Made by a program: the position numbers and the translations under genes | Part shown: positions 46,373-58,508 of the stretch, piece after piece | How the letters are laid out: the number at the start of each line of letters is the position of its first letter | How positions within the stretch are numbered: position 1 is the first letter of the stretch | Source: Prinsepia uniflora | Taxonomy: Eukaryota; Streptophyta; Magnoliopsida; Rosales; Rosaceae | Assembly (NCBI GenBank): GCA_032719365.1 | Contig: CM064861.1 | Span: 83,076,863 to 83,140,862, forward strand | DNA: 64,000 bases | Direction: 5' to 3' | Notes under the pieces: model-generated | Database searches by the model: none | The model's input: the letters and a program-made list of their open reading frames with translations, nothing else | What the model was told of the DNA's origin: nothing

Positions 46373-47606
46373 ATGGAGCGGAACAACATTTTCACAATCG
46401 CACTTATTTGCATTCTTGTCGCCGGTGTCGGAGGCCAGTCTCCCTCAGCCGCACCCACTAAATCTCCGGCACCTCCAATGGCAAACACACCGGCTACCAC
46501 CCCAGCTGCTGCCCCTACAAAGCCCAAGTCACCAGCTCCAGTTGCTACTCCCAAATCGGCTCCAACTCCCGTCTCGGCTCCACCCAAGCCGGCGGCTCAG
46601 GCTCCAACTCCAATGGCTACTCCCCCTCCTACAGCGACCGTTTCACCTCCATCTCCCGCTCCAGAGAGCACCCCACCCCCGGCTAAAACTCCGATCAGCT
46701 CTCCTCCACCGGCTAAATCTCCTCCGGCAGCTGCTCCTGTGCCGGCAGCTGAGCCACCGACTACTAATGTGACTCCGGCTCCAGCTCCAGCTCCTAGCAA
46801 GAAGCATAAGCACAAGTCTCCAGCGGCTGCACCAACACCCTCCGATTTGTCTAGCCCACCTGCGCCACCTCCGGGTGAGGCACCTGGAGCGAGCCCTGAT
46901 GCTTCTAGCCCTGGTCCCTCTGTCGCCGACGATCAGGTATGCACCTTTTTTTTAATTTTTGTTCTACCTTTTTCTTGTTTAGATCTAAAATGCGCTGTGG
47001 GTACAATGCGCACCCAGATCTGGAACTTCCGGTTCTAAATCCACGTGTTTTTTTTTATAACATTGATATTTGTCGGATTTACTGTACTAAACCTCGTAAT
47101 CCCATTTCGAAGTGCTTCACTCTAAGCCTTAGCTCTTACTTCTAATTGAAACGCAGCGTTTAGTGTAGTGTAGTAGTGTTTACTGGGAACCTTCTTTGTC
47201 GGTGGTTTTACTTGCTCGCGCTTAAAGCGCGTTGTGTCGGGATTTCATTCAGATCTGTTGGATCTGGGTGGCTGATTGTCCCGCCTCCCACAGCTGTCCT
47301 TCTACTCGGCATTTTCATGCGCCACCGCTAACATGACTAATTACTTAAATACCCCTAGGGCGCATGGATTCATTGTCATTATTGTAAAGTAATCTCATGT
47401 AGTGCGTGACACGAACAAATAAAGGATAAAAATAGTAATTAGAATTGTGTTTGAATGTTTGAACGAACGGAATAAGATATTTATTTATTGGGGATTGTAA
47501 TGTATGGATGTTGAAAATGCAGACTGGAGGAGCAATGTCGATCGGGAGCGTGCAGAAGGTAATCGGATCCATCGTCTTGGGATGGGTTCTTTTGGCTCTA
47601 TTCTAG
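46373..47606 (+). CDS. lysine-rich arabinogalactan protein (AGP17/18 type), GPI-anchored
   Basis: Exon 1 is 46373-46936, the intron 46937-47522 (GTATGC...TGCAG), and exon 2 47523-47606, giving 215 aa in phase. Residues 1-21 are a signal peptide (IFTIALICILVAGVGG) with the mature protein starting at Gln22. Residues 22-142 are Pro/Ala/Ser/Thr-rich with many AP, SP, TP dipeptides, the sites of hydroxyproline O-glycosylation. KKHKHK at 143-148 is the Lys-rich patch, followed by SPGPSVADDQ. Exon 2 supplies a hydrophobic tail (VIGSIVLGWVLLALF), the GPI-anchor signal. The N terminus and SPGPS-ADDQ block strongly resemble AGP17/18. Such proteins sit at the outer plasma membrane and in the wall and affect growth and signalling. 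Without splicing the frame would read into a non-conserved tail ending at 47038. Confidence 0.93.
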
Positions 47607-48096
47607 AGACTGAGCTGCCGCAGAGGACGGTGTTTGCCGTAACGTTGTCCTTATTATTTTAATCTTTTGCCCTCTGGTTCTGTTCATTGTTATTATTATT
47701 ATCATCATTACAGACTTAGATGAGAAGAATTGATATTTATTTACCATTTGTTTTGTTTATTTATTTGAAAAAGGATTATTGTTATTATTAATTTCCTGCC
47801 CCTTTGTATTCTTTTGACACATCGAAATTCACTGCTTTTGTCAGTGTTGGGCTACTTGTTTAGTTGTTATGGTGGTGACCCTTCATATCTCTTTTCGGTT
47901 CCCTTCTTTTATTTTGTTGCCAATGCTTGTTTATATTTACATTTACTACTCCGTTTGGTCTCTGAGAATCTCATGAGCCACATTGGTCTCATCGCTCTCT
48001 GCCAAACAAAGAAGTCAAATTGCACAAATCATCCATGCGGTGAAAAACTGTCGTTAATGCTGGGAAGATTGATCAAAACCTAAATGAGCACGCCAA
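47607..48096. other. 3' flank of the AGP gene, no further gene
   Basis: AT-rich 3' UTR and spacer. AATAAA-like signals are not distinct. A short ORF at 47814-48083 lacks any recognisable feature and is not called. Confidence 0.5.
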
Positions 48097-49612
48097 GATT
48101 AATAGAGAAAAGTACGATGAAATAGTATGTGATCCGACTTGCTTTCATGGTCGATTTGATAGGATTGTCACTTGGCATCTTTGATCGATCCAATATTCAT
48201 GACTTTCTTTAACGCCTTAAAGACTAGGGATTAATCAAGAAAAGTACGATGAAGTAGTATGTGATCCGACTTGCTTTCATGGTCGATTCGATAGGATTGT
48301 CACTTGGCATCTATGATCGATTCAATATCCATGCCTTTTTTTAACGCCTTGAAGACTAGGGATTAATCGAGAACAATATGATGAAGTAGTATGTGATACA
48401 ACTTGCTTTCATGGTTGATTTGACAGGATTGTCACTTGGCATCTATAAATTCACTGATGAAAATATCGCCGGAATCGGCGATATATCGGACGATATATCG
48501 CTAATTCCGGCCACCGGCGTATACGGAGGGGTGAACCTGTTTCTTCCCCCAAAATCGACGATATCGAACAATATCGTCGAATATCGGAGATATTCGACGA
48601 TATTGTTCGATATCGTCGATTTTGGGCCGAAGGAGCTAACAACCGAACAAGTTAACGAAAATCGAAAGGAAGCCACCAAAATCAAACATGCAAATGAAGA
48701 GCACGGATTGAACAGAGAATCGACTTTCCAATCGTACAATTATTCAAACATTCACGGACCCATCCAATAATTCAAACATTCACGGACGAACAATTGGGAA
48801 GAAAACAAAAAAAAAGGGAATTCACGGACTCACCTCGTTCGATTTGGGGCAGAGCATAAATAGGGGCTTGTGATTTCGCAAGAACCTCGAACGGTCGACC
48901 CAAGTCTCAGGCAACCACTTCTGCTCGAAGTCTCGAACGGTCGAACTCGAAACCCCTTTCGTCAGTCCTCACCACCGTCGCCAGGGATCTCGAACGGTCG
49001 AACCTCCCTCGAACGAACCACCTCTGGACTTGTCTCGTCTCGTCCCGTCGTCCGTCGCTCGAACCTCCATCGAAGTCGGTCCTCACGCCGCCCCTGACCC
49101 TCACCCTCACGCCGCCCCTGACCCTCACTCACGGCCCTCACCGTCACGATCGATCGATCGATTTCCCCAAAGAAAGCCTCGCACATTCTCAAGCCTTCGA
49201 GAAGACTGAGAGTGAGACTGTGAGACAGCCCAATTCGTTGATTAATTAAGAAATGGAACGAAACGCTGCGTTTCGTTCATTTCATTTCTTACTTTTTTTT
49301 TAATTACATATATTATTTAATTATTTTTCAAATATTTATTTAAATAATTATTTGGGTATAATCATTTGTTTTTTAATTACATATCTTTTTAGAATATATA
49401 TTTGACAAATATTTGACAATATCATGTTTTAATTACATATATCATTTATTATTTGGTATAAATATTTGTCAAATAAATAATTATTTACCTAATATCATAA
49501 ATATTGTCAAATTCATATATTCATATATTTGGTATTAGGTAAACAATAAGTCTTAAACTTGTTTTTTAACAAAATTAAAAAATTCAAAATTCAAAATTTA
49601 TTATTAGGTAAA

Positions 49613-50630
49613 TAATATGGCTTAATTCATATATTTGGTAATATATTTGGTAATCATTTATTAATACTAAATTGATCATTTATTACTGAAAATATGTTTT
49701 AGTAATGTATATTTTAATATAAAATATGAGGTAATTCATATATTTGGTAATATTTGTTTTAATTTTTAATATATGTTTTATTTTAGAACATATATTAAAA
49801 TTATGAATATATGTATTTTTGCTGCTTAATTTTTTATCATCATCAAAATCTAACTTAGAATATATGTTCTAATTGAAATAATTTTATTATTATTTGTGTT
49901 TTTATTATTATTATTATTTGTCATTATCAAATTCTAATTATTTTTCATGCAAATAATATGGCTTAATTCATATATTTGGTAATATATTTAGTAATCATTT
50001 ATTAATACTAAATTGATCATTTATTACTGAAAATATGTTTTAGTAATGTATATTTTAATATAAAATATGAGGTAATTCATATATTTGGTAATATTTGTTT
50101 TAATTTTTAATATATGTTTTATTTTAGAACATATATTAAAATTATGAATATATGTATTTTTGCTGCTTAATTTTTTATCATCATCAAAATCTAACTTAGA
50201 ATATATGTTCTAATTGAAATAATTTTATTATTATTTGTGTTTTTATTATTATTAATTGTCATTATCAAATTCTAAGTATTTTTCATGCAAATAATATGGC
50301 TTAATTCATATATTTGGTAATATATTTGGTAATCATTTATTATTAATAAATTTATCATTTATTACTAAAATCTATTTTAGTAATGTATGTTTTAATATGA
50401 AATATGGGATAATTCATATATTTGGTAATATTTGTTTTAATTTTTAATATATGTTTTATTTTAGAACATATATTAAAATTATGAATATATGTATTTTTGC
50501 TGCTTAATTTTTTATCATCATCAAAGTCTAACTTAGAATATATGTTCTAATTGAAATAATTTTATTATTATTTGTATTTTCATTATTATTATTATTTGTC
50601 ATTATCAAATTCTCATTATTTTTCATGTAT
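49613..50630 (+). repeat. 340-bp tandem repeat, three copies, upstream of the transposase start
   Basis: Each copy begins around AATAATATGGCTTAATTCAT (49612, 49953 and 50291) and ends around GTCATTATCAAATTCT...TTTTTCATG. Units are about 341 and 338 bp and look highly similar. The last ends within 20 bp of the predicted start codon (50646). AT-rich and non-coding; it may form part of the promoter or a first intron. Confidence 0.85.
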
Positions 50631-50645
50631 CTTAGATTTCATAAA

Positions 50646-53434
50646 ATGGCTAGTGGAAGTGCAAGTGATAGCCGCCCAAGACCTGGACGAGTTGACCCAG
50701 CATGGAAATATGCCATTGCAATTCCTGGAAATAAAAACGGTGCTATATGTTCGTTTTGTCAACATCAGTTTCAGAGTGGAGGCATAACGCGATTAAAGTT
50801 TCATTTAGCAGGTTTTGATCCGAAAAAAAATGTTCAAAAATGCAAAGACGTACCTAAAGCTATTAGGGATGAGGTCAGAGCATGGATCAAAAGTAAAGAT
50901 ACTGCTAAACAGACTAAGAATATGATTGGGGAGAATATACGAGCTGGCTTGAGAGGAGATCCACTGGACACTCAACAAAACATTCAGATTAACGATAGCG
51001 ATGATGAAGAGGATGATGATGGATTCGCTTATCCACCAGATGTGCATAGATCTGAGAGAGCAGCATATCGCTTTGCTGTAAATGCATCGAGAGATGAGGC
51101 ACGACGAAGTGTCGACAATTATGGAGTTGGGTCCATGCGTGGTGCTCAAGGAGGCAGTAGCAGTCGTCAACCACCGCAACAGATGCGTCGATCACAAAGT
51201 TTGCGTGATCCATTTTCAATTCCTCCCAAACCAAAACTCTACAAAACCGCACGAAGTCAACAGAAGACTGTAAAATCGATGTGGAAAGGGACGAAAGAGA
51301 AGTTGGGTCGATACATAAGCAAATTTTTTATATATGAAGGCGTGGCTCCAAATAAAGCCAACTCTCATCATTTTAAGAATATGATCATTGAAGCCCAACG
51401 AGCAGGTATTTAATAAATTTATTTATTTATGATACATGTTTATTTAGCTTATGAAATAGCATTAAATGGTAACTTATGTTTTGGTTTGCAGGTGAAGGCG
51501 TGTCCACTCCTTCTCCATATGAAGTGAAAAATAAATATCTTCCTATGGAGTATGAAGAAATGACGGCGTATGTGGAGCAACAAAAGCGACACTGGGAAAC
51601 TTATGGATGTACCATCATGTGCGATGGTTGGACCGGTCCAACGAAGTTATCCATAATTAACTTCATGGTATATAGTAAGGGTTCAACTGTATTTCTCAGG
51701 TCAGTTGATTCTTCCAAATTTCATAAAGACTATGTGTACATAGGAAATTTGTTGAAGGAAGTTGTTCAGGAGGTTGGAGTACAAAATGTTGTACAGATCG
51801 TTACTAATAATGGGTCGAACTTCAAAAAGGCTGGAAAAGAACTGATGAAGACTTATCCACTCTATTGGACTCCTTGTGCAGCCCATTGTATCGACCTAAT
51901 ATTTGAAGATATTGGGAAGAATGAGACAATGGCGCTCATCATAAAAAATGCTAGGCAGGTAACTAACTACATTTATAATCATCTATGGTTACTTGCTCAG
52001 ATGCATGAATTCTGTCAAGGAGACTTGGTTTGTCCTGGCGCAACTCGGTTCGCAACCAACTATATTTGTATAAACAGTATAGTTAAGCATAAAGTTGGCC
52101 TTAGAAGGTTGTTTACCAGTGATCAATGGCATGGTAGCCCATTGAGTAGGAAAGTGGAAGGCAAGAGGGTTGAGGCTCATATCCTCGACCAAAGATTCTG
52201 GGAGTCCTTGGAGATGATGCAATCAATATATGAACCATTATATTGCATCCTCCGAATTGTTGATACAGAGGTAGTCCCAACCATGCCAATCCTGTATGAT
52301 ATGTTCAATCGAATGAAAGAAAAGATAACCCGTCTTAAAGGGAAGAAGTGGGTTCTTAAAATCATACAGGAGCGATGGGAAAAAACATTAGTACATCCTT
52401 TACATGCTGCTGGTATATTTCTATCTTATTGAACTTGTTAATATTTTATTTTATTGTTGTTTACTAAGCAAAGTTCATTCATGATTTGCAGCTTATTACT
52501 TGAATCCCCGATATCAATATCAAGCAGGTATTGGGCATGACTCCTTCCTTGTTCAATCAGTTCAACAAGTATTCCTCAAACTGAATCCAAATGGACAAGT
52601 GGGTTTACAAAATTTTGGAGTAGACGTAAGTTCACTACCATATATGAATCTTGATGAGTTATTTTGAATCTTGATGAGTTATTTCGAATCTGTACATCTA
52701 TGACATTATATTAACATCAGCCTTAATGTAGTTGATCAACTTTAGAGATGGTCGGAAAACATTTCGTTCACCTATGGTTGTACAATCACGAACGAAAATG
52801 CCCCCAGGTATATTACTTGCATTTAACTTGATATTCTATGACTTAGCACTTTATAATGCCTCTTACATTAAACTTGATATTGACAGCTGAGTGGTGGGAA
52901 CTATATGGCCAAGCTTCTCCCAGCTTGCAACAAATTGCTGTTCGTATATTATCACAAACGGCATCATCTTCGGCATGTGAGAGAAATTGGAGTACATTTG
53001 CTTTAATTCATACAAAGCAACGAAATCGTCTCGCATATTCTAAGTTAGAACAACTTGTTTTCTGTTATTACAACATGAAACTCAAGTTAAGAGATGAAGA
53101 AGCCGAAGCCGGTAAAGTTGTGGAAGAAGACTACGTTGACCTGTTGGAAATTGCAGGTCAACATGTGGAAGGTAATGAGGCTGATCCACTTCAAGCATGG
53201 ATTATGCCAGCTCACTTGGATGATGATAGTGGAAGGCCTGACCCTCGAGTAGCACATCTTGCTAGTGAACACGGTGTTAATGTCGATAGAGTGCTATCTG
53301 AAGAAGTGGGGAGTGAGGACGTAGGAAGTGAGCGGACAATGTCTTCATGGGAGAGATCAATGCTTGGTTCTACCGGTAGACGTGACTTACGAGCTGATGC
53401 TACTAGTAAGGGACTTCATCAAAATAAATCTCCA

Positions 53435-53465
<31 letters not shown>

Positions 53466-54046
53466 ATGATGTTGAGACAAACGATGAAGACAAGGATGAC
53501 GGAGGGGATGATGACGGGGGAAATGAACATGTAACCGATACATATGCACCCTTGAGCCCATTTACTGAAGAGGCGGATTTCACTCATGCCACACAAGATT
53601 ATGATCATGGGTGTAGAGAAGGAGGAGTAGGAATCGGTGGTGTCGGAAAAGATTACACTCGGACACGAAACATATATGAAGGTTATGGAAACCCATCTTC
53701 TTCGGATTCCATGGCAATTAGTTTTGAGTCAATGAGTTTAGGCACCGATCCTAGTAACAACTCAAATGATCCATATGCTTATGGTCCATATCGTCACCCC
53801 CTGTTAGACAACCATCTCCCTCAAATGTCACATGAAGATTATGGAGAAGTTAGTTGGGTAAATCCGAACTACCCTATCTATGGAGGAAAAGTAGGCCATT
53901 CAAAGGAGATATACGAATACTATGTCCAACAATACATTTCCTTTTGGTCAAATAACATCAGTTGGCAAAACTTTTGTGTCTTGGTAGATCAAGAGATTCA
54001 AGACCAATCTAATTTTCAAGCTGGTCGACACTCTACTTGTTTTTGA
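50646..54046 (+). CDS. hAT transposase, BED finger + DUF659 + hAT dimerisation domain
   Basis: Exons 50646-51405, 51492-52412, 52492-52625, 52732-52807 and 52887-54046, all GT-AG and in phase, sum to 3051 nt (1016 aa). The N terminus has a BED-type zinc finger (AICSFCQHQFQSGGITRLKFHL). Exon 2 holds DUF659, part of the RNase H-fold catalytic core: CDGWTG (Asp about residue 298) and VTNNGSN at about 357-363, where family members have VTDN; the second catalytic Asp reads Asn359. Exon 5 has the dimerisation domain (WWELYGQASPSLQQIAVRIL, SSACERNWS, Glu662) and an acidic Asp run at 53438-53462. It would bind element ends in the nucleus and excise by cut and paste. With Asp359 lost, it is probably inactive though the frame is open. 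Exon limits are my prediction. Confidence 0.85.
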
Positions 54047-54439
54047 TCAAGTTCAATGTGTACAATATTGTTAATGCAATATTATCAATGAAATTATGTT
54101 TTAATTTAAGTTTATCTTTAAGATTTTATACTGTTAGTAGTCGGCAGATCTATATTCTATCATATGATTCATCATATTAAAGTCATTTTATAGTTTTTAT
54201 TAGTCATATATAACCATTATTGGGTACTTAAGTGTTTGCCAAAGTTTCATTCCAAATTTCCGCCATTTGGATCCAATTTCCGTCATTTTTGTTGACCGTA
54301 AACGATATCGATATCAATATCGATATTTGGAGCGAGATATCCGTAAATTCGGCGAGCGATATATCCGTCGTTATCGATATTTTCTTCCTTGTCTATAATC
54401 GATCCAATATCCATGACTTTCTTTAAGGCCTTAAAACTT

Positions 54440-56594
54440 AGGCAACTTACAACGCATTCAAATCACTTACCAAATAGTTTCCAAAAAAGAAAAAGGTAAA
54501 CTCGATATTCCTTGATCATGAAAAAGCAAAGGCACAAAAAAAAAAACATTATGGCCTTAAAAAACATTATGGCCTTAAAAAAGAGATAATTTTCTTTGGA
54601 TGCATTAGGATTTGGATATAATCAATTTTTTTTTTACTTTCTTTCCAAGGGAGAAAAAAAAAAGAAATTGACCCTTTTATGATGGTAAACGAGAAATGCT
54701 GTGATTTTATTTTAATTTGTGGAAAATTGAAGTTTCCATGTATTTTTGAAGCAATAAAAGAGTTAAGGGGCATCCATGCTATGAGCTACTTTAGGAATTA
54801 TTTCATGCCACAGTAAAACATCAAAGCAATTTGCATGCTGGCATTTTTTACTGATCGAATTGATAGAAACTTCCATTTAGATAAACAAAAATGTGAATAA
54901 TAATGAATGAGAAGAAAAATAGAAAGAAAGAAAGAAAGAATCCAACACCCAAAAAGTAAAGGCATCAAGATCTTTTTCCTTCCAGCTGCAGATCATTTGA
55001 GTCATTTCTACTTTCATGCATTAAAGCTTAAATAAAATATGCTGGAGATTGGACATTTCATCATCTCAAGCACTCATGCTTCCAAACTTGCCTTGAGGGA
55101 AAAGGAAACAATTTATTCCCCTAAACAACAAAAATGGTCTAATTATAAACGCAAAATTATTATCTAGATCTGCCTCATTTCAATTTACTTAACGAATTAT
55201 TGTTACATATCAAGTATAATGACATAGATTTAGTCATATTAATAAAAAATGTGAAATATTTTATTCACATACAATTTGGAATCGTAAAAAATACCTAATT
55301 CACACACAATTTAAAATAGTGAAAATTTAAATAAGAATGACTGAATGGAACTTCACCCCAAACTAAATTGCCAACCAATAAGGCAATAATCCTTCATTTT
55401 GCAAAATATCTCTATAACGACCGGTGAAAGAAAAATTTGTAAAAAACTACAATTATCCCCTCACGTCTTTCTCAAAGCCCAAACAGTATAGGGAAGAGCC
55501 ATTTGTCATTCTTATAAGTCACAATTTTATACGTGTTCATGTTCATTATGATTGGCACCTAAGTAAAAATATGCTTACTTTCAAGCCAATCATCAATTCG
55601 ATATTCTTCTTTTAAAAAAGTAGAAGGCTTATATTAGACTTCTTTGACAAAGATAGAACACCTGGTATTAGTGTGCGAGTATATACATAATGTGATGCAC
55701 AAATGACGTCATTATTCTAGAAAAATAGTCATGTTCGTCTTAATAATCCGCCCAGGTAATATTTGGAGGAGCTGCCCCAACCACACCGGCGGTCTCGGGT
55801 CGACTATCTTTATTATTTTCAATTGATAATAGTAAACCAACAGGTCGAGAGATTAAATATATTGGATGTCAACTTTATTATATATTGGCAGTAGTAGATC
55901 GACTTTATTATATATTGGATGTCACTTGACCCTCCGACCGCCCAATAAAGCTTCAGGTAGGGAGGTCTTGACCCTCGTCCTTCGTGCTAGATTGCCTACC
56001 AGTTGATCGAAAAAATGCCTCTCAGAACAGAGAAACCCACCATGCAATTTCCAATACTGATTTTTCTTTGCCTTCTCCACCTTCCAAAACAAACAAAACA
56101 ATGGAAGACATAGCTCTGCATTTGATCTTTCTCCTACCGCTATCAACATCGTCGGAATATGGAAATCTCGCCCGATAACCTGGTTGGTTTTCCGGTGAGG
56201 CCTAACCTCCCAAATCATCACCAAATTCGACATGCAACTGGTCAAAACAAATCTAGACGACTGATATGAAATGGGGGTTCGATATCACCTAAGATGTTCG
56301 GAAAAGAGTCGGAAAACTTCGACTCTGTCGAAGCCTTTCCCTTCCTTGCTCCCTCCACGACGACCGAACAAGGGCGATGGTAACATGGTTGTCCTCATCT
56401 CGACGAGGCAATCAGGATGATGGTAGTTGTAGAGGTTGGGTGGTCGTGAGATGAGAGTGGTAGCGGTGGACGGTGTTGCCCTATTTTGATGCTCTCGGTT
56501 GCAAGAGGGGAGGAGAGAATCGAGGGAAGGTAGAAGGTTTCAAGAGGGCTAAAGGCCTTGGGGTGGAAAGGCGAAGGTGCATAGGTGGTGGTGG
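54440..56594. other. gene-free stretch
   Basis: AT-rich DNA with AAAAAACATTATGGCCTTA duplicated at about 54543-54580 and GAAAGAAAGAAAG near 54922. From about 55922 base composition is more balanced, and on the minus strand this region and 57093-57250 could be the two sides of one old exon-like segment split by the MITE at 56603. No reading frame or product is recognised. Confidence 0.45.
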
Positions 56595-56602
56595 CGTCGT
56601 CG

Positions 56603-57092
56603 CAGGGCCGGTCTAATAAATTGGAGGTTTAGGACGAAAATTATAAAAGTACCCCTATAATATATATTTACATATACAAAATTAATAATTTTTTCAAATT
56701 TCAATTTTTTTTTCATCCTTCTAGCAATATACCAAAAAAATTTAAGAATTTAAGCATATCAATCATAATAGAAAATATAGTAATTTTTACAATATTATAT
56801 TTTTAAGAAATTGTGAAATTTTATCAAAAAATTTAGAATTAGAGTCTTGATAACTTTATAAGACAAACTAGATAACTATATATTAATCAGAATAAGTCTT
56901 ATAATATTTCAAGAATATGAGACCAATTTTTTAATAAAATATTTCTTCAAATTCAATTTAAATATTTTTCAAAATTTTAAATATTCTTTATTTTTATTCC
57001 ATAAAAATACGACAAATTAAAAATTTTTGGGCCTTTTTTGTTCGTGGGCCCAGGACGGTCGCCTTTGCCGTCCTAGGCCATGGCCGGCCCTG
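56603..57092. mobile_element. hAT-type MITE with GGCCGGCC ends
   Basis: Inverted ends CAGGGCCGGTC... and ...GGCCGGCCCTG. Flanks CGTCGTCG (56595-56602) and CATCCTCG (57093-57100) agree at six of eight bases, an aged 8-bp duplication. Interior strongly AT-rich with no ORF; 490 bp. Confidence 0.7.
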
Positions 57093-57318
57093 CATCCTCG
57101 CTTGGTCTCTACTTGAATCTTCTTCGCATCAAGAAGATGGACGGAGCCATGGAGGAGTGGGGAGGGTAAGTGCGGGTGAGTGTAACCGTGTGGAAGAGTG
57201 TGATTGACCAGAAAAAGAGGGTTAATTAATAAAGTGGATGTGGGCTTCAAAATTAAACCATTTAGTGCTTCGACCCTCAAGTCATTTTGGGTTTTTCGAA
57301 TTCGCGGCATGGAATGTA

Positions 57319-58274
57319 ATAAATAAGATATACAAACATGTATTCCTTCTTACATTGGCCTTTGTTCGGAGAGTATTTTCTGTTATGAATATTGTAAAAA
57401 CTCCATTACGTAATAAAATGAGAGATCAATAGTTTTTTTTTTCCGATTGAATGAGATATCATTGTATATCATAAGAAATGGTACAATTATACCATCAAAA
57501 TCAAGTTATGACAGTAAGACCTACAATCTAAAATGACAATACTAGTGCAGACAAAGTCGCACTAACAACTAACAAACTCATATCACTAAAATTATGCAAA
57601 ATTACAAATCAAGCCCACTAAACCCAAAACAACTAAAACTTTAATAACGCCTATAATCCTAAACAAACTATCTCCACGAAAATAAACAGTTACTGTCATC
57701 AAACTCATCACATCTAGTCTTGAAGAGCTGAAAAACATAGCTGACCTGAAGAAGACTTGATCTCCAGCAATCCAATTGGGTTGAAAAACAAATAAAATGT
57801 CTCAATCTAACTACTGTGACTAAAACCAACGGGAGATATTACGGGAAAACTCCTCCAACGCTAATGTAGAAGATTGAGGAAAGAATAAATTTTGAAGGAA
57901 GATCTTACGTAAGGAGATGAATTGAAAAAATAGAAAAATAATATGATAGGGAACTCAAATATGAGCATGAATCAGACCAAACAGTCAACACAAAGGGATT
58001 CTCATTACGGACCCAAAAGAAAAAGAGGAAAAATGATTAAGGAGAGGAGGGAGAAGATGACCTTCTCCCCCTCTCCCTCCCCCACACCCCTAGTTTTTTT
58101 TTCCTTTGGGATTAGGATGAGAGAAAACAGAGGCTAGAGTTTTTCCTATTGAGAGATCAATAGTTGAGTGACCGTTTTATTATTTACACCGAGAGGGTTA
58201 CTTTTGTTTGTATTGATAATGAGATAATAATGCACTATTTTTAGGATATAAAAAGTCATAGTGGACAATTATAG
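57319..58274 (+). pseudogene. hAT (ZMYM1/TTF-type) transposase C-terminal remnant
   Basis: From about 57319 the plus strand reads INKIYKHVFLLTLAFVRRVF, then SVMNIVKTPLRNKMRDQ, matching the dimerisation segment of TTF-zinc-finger hAT proteins (…RVFSAMNIVK…LRNRM.DQW). TAG at 57430 stands where Trp is expected. A 717-bp retroposon follows immediately, and after it the same frame continues at 58164 as LSDRFIIYTERVTFVCIDNE and ends SGQL with TAG at 58274, the usual C terminus. No other domain of this transposase is present, so it is a dead fragment. It is unrelated in subfamily to the transposase at 50646. Confidence 0.72.
57433..58149 (-). mobile_element. poly(A) retroposon (short LINE-like insertion), minus strand
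   Basis: The 14-bp direct repeat TGAGAGATCAATAG flanks it exactly (57419-57432 and 58150-58163). A T-run begins at 57433, so the element is a minus-strand insertion with a poly(A) tail, followed in its 3' region by GATATACAATGATATCTCAT, a sequence typical of plant LINE 3' ends. Length is 717 bp with no reverse transcriptase, so it was mobilised in trans or is internally deleted. The other end is C/T-rich on the minus strand, like a LINE 5' leader. Confidence 0.78.
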
Positions 58275-58508
58275 TTTGTAATCTTTTTATAAATTGTGAA
58301 CTTTAATAATATCCTTTAGTTTTAAATGATATGTTTACTCCCCAAATTTTTGTTCATTTACATATGTCTCAAGCAAAAATACTGGTTCCATTTACTATAT
58401 ATTGGAATAAAATTCATAAACTTACTATACAAAAAGTTAACAACATATCGGTAATACTAATAACTGGAGAAATGTGACTTCTTAACCATTGAACAACTAC
58501 TTGATTGT

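Larger units (their letters stand above)
48449..54391 (+). mobile_element. complete hAT transposon with transposase gene, 5.9 kb
   Basis: Flanked by TCTATAA at 48442-48448 and 54392-54398 (seven of the expected eight bases match). Inverted subterminal ends GAAAATATCG near 48459 and CGATATTTTC near 54376; arrays of CGATAT and CGATATATC crowd both ends (48475-48625 and 54300-54380), a typical setting for transposase binding. The element contains a GC-rich leader (48830-49240), a 340-bp triplicate (49613-50630) and a five-exon transposase gene. A deletion derivative sits at 6510-7893. Confidence 0.83.
48097..54435. repeat. 132-bp tandem repeat, three copies, third copy split by a hAT element
   Basis: Copies start at 48097, 48229 and 48361, each beginning GATTAAT and containing GTATGTGATCCGACTTGC or a close variant and TTGTCACTTGGCATCTATGA. 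The third copy is broken after GGCATCTATAA (48448) and resumes at 54392 with TCTATAATCGATCC, continuing to about 54435. No function is recognised. Confidence 0.85.

Noticed and set aside
46416..46772. 118-residue Leu/Pro/His-rich ORF overlapping the AGP gene
   Set aside because: An alternative frame of the Pro/Ala-rich AGP repeat. The signal peptide and GPI tail support the other frame.
53328..53534. 68-residue Met-rich ORF
   Set aside because: A shifted-frame reading of the (GAT)n Asp run of the hAT transposase.
55922..57310. A host gene on the minus strand split by the MITE at 56603
   Set aside because: Possible by composition, but frames break within short distances and no family is recognised, so no gene is called.
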